Of a stretch of DNA of 64,000 nt, positions 59,899-64,000 are shown one piece after another. The notes under the pieces are model-generated. The model ran no database searches, had not been told where the DNA came from, and worked only from the letters and a program-made list of their open reading frames with translations. This DNA is from a virus, in IMG/VR virus record IMGVR_UViG_3300033153_003354, positions 1-64,000 of that record; one strand, 5' to 3'. How positions within the stretch are numbered: position 1 is the stretch's first letter; each line of letters opens with the position of its first letter. The translations under genes were made by a program, and so were the position numbers.

Positions 59899-62039
59899 AA
59901 AGTGAATATTTAATTGGTGATGCCAAAGATGTGTTGAAAACACTACCAGATAAACATTTTCAGTGTGTTGTTACAAGTCCTCCTTATTGGGGGTTGCGAT
60001 CATATTTGCCCGATGATGATGCAGAGAAAAAGAACGAACTTGGTACTGAACAAACACCAGAAGAATATGTTGCCAACCTAGTTGATGTTTTTCGTGAAGT
60101 AAAAAGGGTGTTACGTGACGATGGAAATGTTTGGTTGAACCTGGGCGATAGTTATGCTTCATCTGCTACTGGATCATTTAATGGAGGAGGATTCAAAGAT
60201 TCTTCTGCAAAATCGGGTGGTAGAAATTTATCTGGAGTAGAATCAAGTGGAAAAATGGATAAATTAAAAGCAAGTGGACTCAAACCAAAAGATTTGGTTG
60301 GAATCCCGTGGCGTGTCGCATTTGCACTTCAGCAGGACGGTTGGTGGTTACGCCAGGATATAATATGGTGTCTATCAGGAGGAACCTATCTATACGTCAA
60401 ATCACAGAAGGGAATCATGCCGATGACGGTGAAAGATTTATACCGACTCGATTTGACAAAATGTCAATTATGGAACGGTGATAAATGGACTAATATACTC
60501 GGTATGAACAAATCTAAACGAAAAGGCGATGAGTTGGAAATGGTTTTACGAAGCGGAGAAAGAATATCATGTACACCAAATCATAAATTCCCAACCGAAA
60601 GAGGAAATATAGAAGCATTGGAAATCGAAATTGGGGATGTAATTGAATCTGTTATGTTGCCCGATGGGAACACACCAGAATATATCAATGCTGAAATGGC
60701 ATGGTTTATTGGCATCTATTTGGCGGAAGGGTCTAAAAGCGGAAGTGCGTTGCAGATAGCGGGACATGTCAAAGAAAAAACTCGGTGGGAACGCATACAG
60801 CAAATGGTGAAGTATTATGGGGGCTCTTGTACCCGTACAATATCCGGCAATAAAATGGACATCCGGGTTTATGGTAGAATCATTCATGCTATCATAACTG
60901 AACATATTTCTGGAAGAATAGCAAAGAACAAAGGACTGTCTAATAAATGTTGGCAATACGATAACAAGTTTTTGGATAACTTACTAACTGGGTATCTGGA
61001 AGGTGACGGTCATTGGGACAAGGAAAATAAAAGGTGGCGACTCGGATTCACACGAAACTATAATCTTGAACGTGATTTGAGATCGTTGTCTGCAAGGCTG
61101 GGATATTCCATAACATTAAAACCCAACATATCGGAAAATACCGTAACAGGGAAAAAACACCCATCATTCAGAGGCGAAATTAGGAAAACCGTATCTAATC
61201 ACCACAATAATAAATCAAGAAATGAAGTGGTTGAAATTCGTAAAGCAAGATGTAGGTATGTGTATGACTTGGGTGTTGAGGATTACCCACATACATTTTC
61301 GTTGGCAAGTGGTATATTAACACACAACTCAAAGCCCAATCCTATGCCAGAAAGTGTTACCGACAGATGCACAAAATCCCACGAATACGTCTTTTTGTTG
61401 ACTAAATCGGCAAGATATTATTACGATTCTGATGCAATAAGGGAAAACCACGACCACCCATCAATAAATCATAAATCGGATAGAAAAACCACTGAACAAG
61501 AAAAATCGTTCATCGGAAAAGCACCAACAAATTTAGGTAGATGTGGTAACAACCCAAACGGCAGAAACAAACGCTCGGTGTGGACAATTAATACAAAACC
61601 GTATAAGGAAGCTCATTTCGCAGTATTTCCGCCAGAATTACCAGAACTGTGCATAAAAGCTGGAACAAGTGCCAAAGGACAATGCTCGAAATGTGGAAAT
61701 CCTTGGATTAGAGAAATTGAGAAAATACAAACCAACAAAAGCAACGAAAAAGGTATAACTGAAATGATAGAAAAAGGTGTTCCAAGACAAAAAGCAAATT
61801 TATATGTTACACAAAAAAGAGGAACAAATAAAACAATCGGATGGAAACCAACATGTGATTGCAATGCAAAAATCGTACCACAAATCGTTCTAGATCCCTT
61901 TGCCGGAAGTGGGACAACAATTATGGTTGCAAAGGAACTTGGCAGACATGGTATTGGAATTGATCTCAATGATAAATATCGTGAAATTGCTGTCCGAAGA
62001 TGTAATTTAGATGTTGAATCAGTGGAGGATTTCTTTTGA
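59895..62039 (+). CDS. DNA methyltransferase (N4-cytosine/N6-adenine) containing an intein, PIP-like C-terminus
   Basis: A 714-residue precursor. Extein 1 (1-158) has catalytic TSPPYWGLR near 28-36, which resembles N4-cytosine enzymes (SPPY), and ends QDIIW. Residues 159-478 are an intein. Extein 2 begins SKPNPMPESV, with THEYVFLLTKS-like SHEYVFLLTKS, a four-cysteine zinc site (CSKCGNPW...CDC) and motif I LDPFAGSGTT near 674. After splicing the enzyme has 394 residues. It ends VESVEDFF, again PIP-like. It is a different subfamily from the other three methyltransferases. Confidence 0.9.
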   Translation: MKSEYLIGDAKDVLKTLPDKHFQCVVTSPPYWGLRSYLPDDDAEKKNELGTEQTPEEYVANLVDVFREVKRVLRDDGNVWLNLGDSYASSATGSFNGGGFKDSSAKSGGRNLSGVESSGKMDKLKASGLKPKDLVGIPWRVAFALQQDGWWLRQDIIWCLSGGTYLYVKSQKGIMPMTVKDLYRLDLTKCQLWNGDKWTNILGMNKSKRKGDELEMVLRSGERISCTPNHKFPTERGNIEALEIEIGDVIESVMLPDGNTPEYINAEMAWFIGIYLAEGSKSGSALQIAGHVKEKTRWERIQQMVKYYGGSCTRTISGNKMDIRVYGRIIHAIITEHISGRIAKNKGLSNKCWQYDNKFLDNLLTGYLEGDGHWDKENKRWRLGFTRNYNLERDLRSLSARLGYSITLKPNISENTVTGKKHPSFRGEIRKTVSNHHNNKSRNEVVEIRKARCRYVYDLGVEDYPHTFSLASGILTHNSKPNPMPESVTDRCTKSHEYVFLLTKSARYYYDSDAIRENHDHPSINHKSDRKTTEQEKSFIGKAPTNLGRCGNNPNGRNKRSVWTINTKPYKEAHFAVFPPELPELCIKAGTSAKGQCSKCGNPWIREIEKIQTNKSNEKGITEMIEKGVPRQKANLYVTQKRGTNKTIGWKPTCDCNAKIVPQIVLDPFAGSGTTIMVAKELGRHGIGIDLNDKYREIAVRRCNLDVESVEDFF
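60369..61328 (+). mobile_element. Intein with LAGLIDADG homing endonuclease
   Basis: 320 residues from Cys (60369-60371) to Asn (61326-61328), followed by Ser of the extein. Splicing blocks are visible: CLSGGTYLYVKS (A), GERISCTPNHKF (B, with the conserved His), VYDLGVEDYPHTFSLASG (F) and LTHN (G, penultimate His and last Asn). Two LAGLIDADG-type helices, FIGIYLAEGS and LLTGYLEGDG, mark an active-looking endonuclease. The site lies between IIW and SKPNP, one of the most conserved spots of this methyltransferase group. Confidence 0.92.
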
Positions 62040-62070
62040 AAATAATAGAATTATTTAATATAAGGTGAAA

Positions 62071-63024
62071 ATGAAAGTTCTTTTGATACAAATTGATGGG
62101 AAACTCCCAAATCTAGCCCTTATGAAGTTATCACAATACCATAAAGATCGTGGTGATATAGTTGTTCTTGAAAAATATAATCGTGCTCCAGGATGGGATA
62201 TTCATAACCCAGATATGGTATATATTTCTTGTATTTGGAAAGAAAATCGTTTAGGTGCATTGGATGCACGAGATTTTTACCAACAACGTGGGATAAAAAC
62301 AATCATTGGTGGATCCGGTGTTGATTTAACTACAAAACTTGATCCAGACATTGAAAGATTGAAACCCGACTATTCATTATATCCAGACAACGACAAATCA
62401 ATGGGCTTTACAACGAGAGGGTGCATAAGGAAATGTGGTTTTTGTATAGTGCCAAAGAAAGAGGGCAAGATATGTAAATGGCAACATCCGAGAGAGTTTC
62501 ATAACGAGGACTTTAACAAGATAACTTTACTTGATAGTAATGGTTATGCTATGAAAGATTGGTTCTTTGAGGTTACAGATTGGTATATGGAACAAGGATT
62601 AAAAATCGCTTACAATCAAGGGTTTGATATTAGGATATTGACAGAAGAAATCGCAGGAAGATTGGCAGATTTAAAATATTATGAAACCTTACATTTTGCC
62701 TTTGATGGTATGGAGTATGAAGAAAAGGTGGTTGATGGTATTCAAATGTTGAAAGATGCAGGGATAAATATAAGATCAATGGTTCAATTTTTTGTATTGG
62801 TAGGTTACAATACCACCAAAGATGAAGATAAATATAGATGTCGATTATTGAAGGAATTAGGTACTGGTGCGTATGTCATGAGATATAAAACCACTCCTTG
62901 GACAAAGAAAATATATCGTTGGGCTAACAGAAAAGAATTGTTTTGGTCTATTGATATAGATGATTACGATAGAAATCCAAAACCAATTATCCCAGAAGCA
63001 GATAGTATAATGGAATTTATGTAA
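62071..63024 (+). CDS. Radical SAM enzyme with B12-binding-like N-terminus
   Basis: A 317-residue protein. The N-terminal 110 residues resemble a cobalamin-type Rossmann domain (MKVLLIQIDGKLPNLAL, then IIGGSGVDL). The radical SAM core has TTRGCIRKCGFCIVP, the CxxxCxxC cluster motif. It may methylate or rearrange a nucleotide or protein. Located directly after methyltransferase 4, it may belong to the DNA-modification set. It ends ADSIMEFM, near but not equal to a PIP box. ATG 62071 follows AAGGTGAAA; GTG 62065 is also in frame. Confidence 0.8.
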   Translation: MKVLLIQIDGKLPNLALMKLSQYHKDRGDIVVLEKYNRAPGWDIHNPDMVYISCIWKENRLGALDARDFYQQRGIKTIIGGSGVDLTTKLDPDIERLKPDYSLYPDNDKSMGFTTRGCIRKCGFCIVPKKEGKICKWQHPREFHNEDFNKITLLDSNGYAMKDWFFEVTDWYMEQGLKIAYNQGFDIRILTEEIAGRLADLKYYETLHFAFDGMEYEEKVVDGIQMLKDAGINIRSMVQFFVLVGYNTTKDEDKYRCRLLKELGTGAYVMRYKTTPWTKKIYRWANRKELFWSIDIDDYDRNPKPIIPEADSIMEFM

Positions 63025-63065
63025 TTTGATTTATAGATTTGAAAAACCTACAAAACAACATAAAA

Positions 63066-63075
63066 GTATAAATAG
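63066..63075 (+). promoter_or_regulatory. TATA box before the gene at 63106
   Basis: AAAGTATAAATAG lies 30-40 bases before ATG 63106, in the 80-base gap after the radical SAM gene. AGGTGAGAAA is the ribosome site. Confidence 0.5.
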
Positions 63076-63105
63076 AAGTTAACCAATGATGAATTAGGTG
63101 AGAAA

Positions 63106-63426
63106 ATGACTAAAAAAGTAATTGAAGGTATATTTTGCAACATGTGTGGTCGTTTTATTAAATATACATATGATAAATATACAAAATCTTCAGAATGTAT
63201 AGGATGTGGAAAACATCTATGTGAAAAGTGTACTTGTGAGATCAATGTAACAACAATCAAAAGACATTGGAAAGAATCTACTGGTACACTGCCTTATGGA
63301 GCTGGTGGTACAATAACATCACCATTTAGAGAGATAAAAATATGTGAAGATTGTCTTCCTAGTGACAACGAGGTTTTGGATGCAATCACTACATATATCA
63401 AAGGCGTTGGTGAGAATGATGACTGA
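63106..63426 (+). CDS. Cys-rich multi-zinc protein
   Basis: A 106-residue protein with CNMCGRFI, CIGCGKHLCEKCTC and a late CEDCLPS: up to three zinc sites. GAGGTITSPFREIKICEDC resembles a treble-clef end. Unknown function; last gene before the noncoding right end. Confidence 0.5.
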   Translation: MTKKVIEGIFCNMCGRFIKYTYDKYTKSSECIGCGKHLCEKCTCEINVTTIKRHWKESTGTLPYGAGGTITSPFREIKICEDCLPSDNEVLDAITTYIKGVGENDD

Positions 63427-63492
63427 AGATTGTAAATCATCTCTTAATAAATTTATTCGCAAACTTACTCATAGACCACTCCTTACCTATGT

Positions 63493-63505
63493 AAATATAT
63501 AAAAG
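63493..63505 (+). promoter_or_regulatory. TATA-like element in the right noncoding region
   Basis: AAATATATAAAAG between the arms of a CCTTAC/GTAAGG inverted repeat. It would start an RNA near 63525. No protein follows. Confidence 0.4.
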
Positions 63506-63584
63506 AGTTACTTCACACGTAAGGAGAAATTAATCGCCTTGCAAAGTCGAGTAACCCGAAGATGTATAAATATGTTTAGAAAAG

Positions 63585-63592
63585 TTTATATA
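63585..63592 (+). promoter_or_regulatory. TATA box of the noncoding RNA candidate
   Basis: TTTATATA in AGAAAAGTTTATATAGTTTG, the same core promoter as before the late genes and the AbrB-tnpB operon. The predicted start is near 63614-63617. Confidence 0.7.
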
Positions 63593-63613
63593 GTTTGACA
63601 ACATACTTGTTTT

Positions 63614-63750
63614 GATATAACGGGAAACCAACATGTCGCTTGGTTCATTGTTTCACCTCAACTTAATTTTATCCCGTTATGTCTACTATATGATCTTGTG
63701 AGTTACACCACTAACAAGTGGGTTTTTCAAAAATTGACCTCACGGTTTTT
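63614..63750 (+). ncRNA. Structured viral noncoding RNA candidate
   Basis: Directly at the predicted start, ATAACGGGA (63617-63625) pairs perfectly with TCCCGTTAT (63672-63680). Inside it AACCAA (63626-63631) pairs with TTGGTT (63640-63645). Then CCACT/AGTGG (63708-63721) forms a hairpin followed by TTTTT, enclosed by GTGAG/CTCAC (63698-63743), again followed by GGTTTTTC. Promoter, stacked stems and T-tract ends, with no protein frame, make a compact RNA gene of about 115-135 nt. Confidence 0.6.
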
Positions 63751-63751
63751 C

Positions 63752-63877
63752 TAGGGTGACAATGACAAGGAAAAAGCTGTCGAGAAAAAGTGAATTTAAT
63801 AATAAGATATTAACATTTAAATAATCTTGGATCGAGAGATTTAATTAACTTCAACTTTCAAGTTCACTTTCACCCTA
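63752..63877. other. Long-range inverted repeat structure
   Basis: TAGGGTG (63752-63758) pairs with CACCCTA (63871-63877), and AAAGTGAA (63787-63794) with TTCACTTT (63863-63870). The 3' arms are adjacent while the 5' arms are 28 bases apart, so the whole forms one long stem with a bulge. Could be RNA or a DNA element of an origin. Confidence 0.45.
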
Positions 63878-64000
63878 CTTGCTTCCAAAATGAAGTGGAA
63901 CTTATTTTTATGTGTTTGACTAGGGATCATCAACCTTGAATTGGAACTTAAAGGATATACTATTATATAGTCACACAGGTATAGAGTGGTAGAGGTGTAA

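Larger units (their letters stand above)
63427..64000. other. Gene-free right end
   Basis: No credible protein frame in 574 bases. It holds two TATA-like elements (63493-63505 and 63585-63592), inverted repeats CCTTAC/GTAAGG (63481 and 63519) and GTTAC/GTAAC (63507 and 63551), a structured RNA candidate (63614-63750) and a longer-range stem (63752-63877). Beyond 63,900 I see nothing clear. A replication origin could also lie here. Confidence 0.6.

Noticed and set aside
63539-63600. Short peptide frame in the right noncoding region
   Set aside because: Nineteen codons with a TTG start, running through a TATA box; nothing supports translation.
1-64000. Circular genome closed at the window ends
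   Set aside because: The left edge lies within an open frame, while the right edge would put a TAA directly before it, and no terminal repeat is shared; the window is more likely cut from a longer contig.

Overview
This window looks like a large part of the genome of a tailed virus (class Caudoviricetes) that infects an archaeon. The informational genes are archaeal in type: a PCNA sliding clamp, small and large RFC clamp-loader subunits, a family B DNA polymerase, an AEP primase carrying a PriL-type Fe-S domain, an OB-fold ssDNA-binding protein and an ERCC4/XPF nuclease. Transcription starts also look archaeal: core promoters resemble TTTATATAGT, and several genes begin about 22 nt after the TATA box, so they are probably leaderless. 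The sequence is A+T-rich. Terminase, portal, HK97-type capsid, tape measure and baseplate genes identify the virion type. No integrase was found, and no endolysin could be named. The host cannot be fixed from sequence alone. A methanogen-related or other mesophilic archaeon is plausible, because one tail protein has a DNRLRE (disaggregatase-related) domain, but that is inference.

Layout. Bases 1-21,000 (+ strand): a partial gene, a glycosyltransferase and a radical-SAM-like protein that lacks the cluster cysteines, then a dense replication module interleaved with three DNA methyltransferases, two YopX-like proteins, a tRNA-like element, tRNA-Arg(TCG) and an SNF2-family helicase. Bases 21,000-49,880 (- strand, read right to left): terminase, portal-MuF fusion, protease-scaffold, capsid, about 7 kb of fibre/adhesin genes, holin-like protein, neck, tail tube, frameshifted tail chaperone, tape measure and baseplate. 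Bases 49,900-63,430 (+ strand): AbrB-like/TnpB operon, regulators, nucleotidyltransferase, AAA+ ATPase, phosphoesterase, a run of small zinc-binding and hypothetical proteins, a fourth methyltransferase with an intein, and a radical SAM enzyme. Bases 63,430-64,000 hold no gene but contain a strong promoter followed by a structured, terminated RNA candidate.

How the genes fit together. The virus seems to bring its own replisome. PolB, RFC-L, all four methyltransferases and one zinc protein end at their extreme C-termini in PIP-box-like motifs (for example QSSLEEFW in PolB). This suggests that DNA modification is tethered to the viral PCNA and acts on newly made DNA. Two of the four methyltransferase genes are occupied by homing-type elements. 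One has an intein with a LAGLIDADG endonuclease. The other has an HNH endonuclease gene nested out of frame in a 666-nt insertion that also keeps the methyltransferase frame open. Two further genes (major capsid, and a small protein at 57.6-57.85 kb) look split by -1 shifts at A runs. These could be assembly homopolymer errors or real recoding and should be checked against reads.
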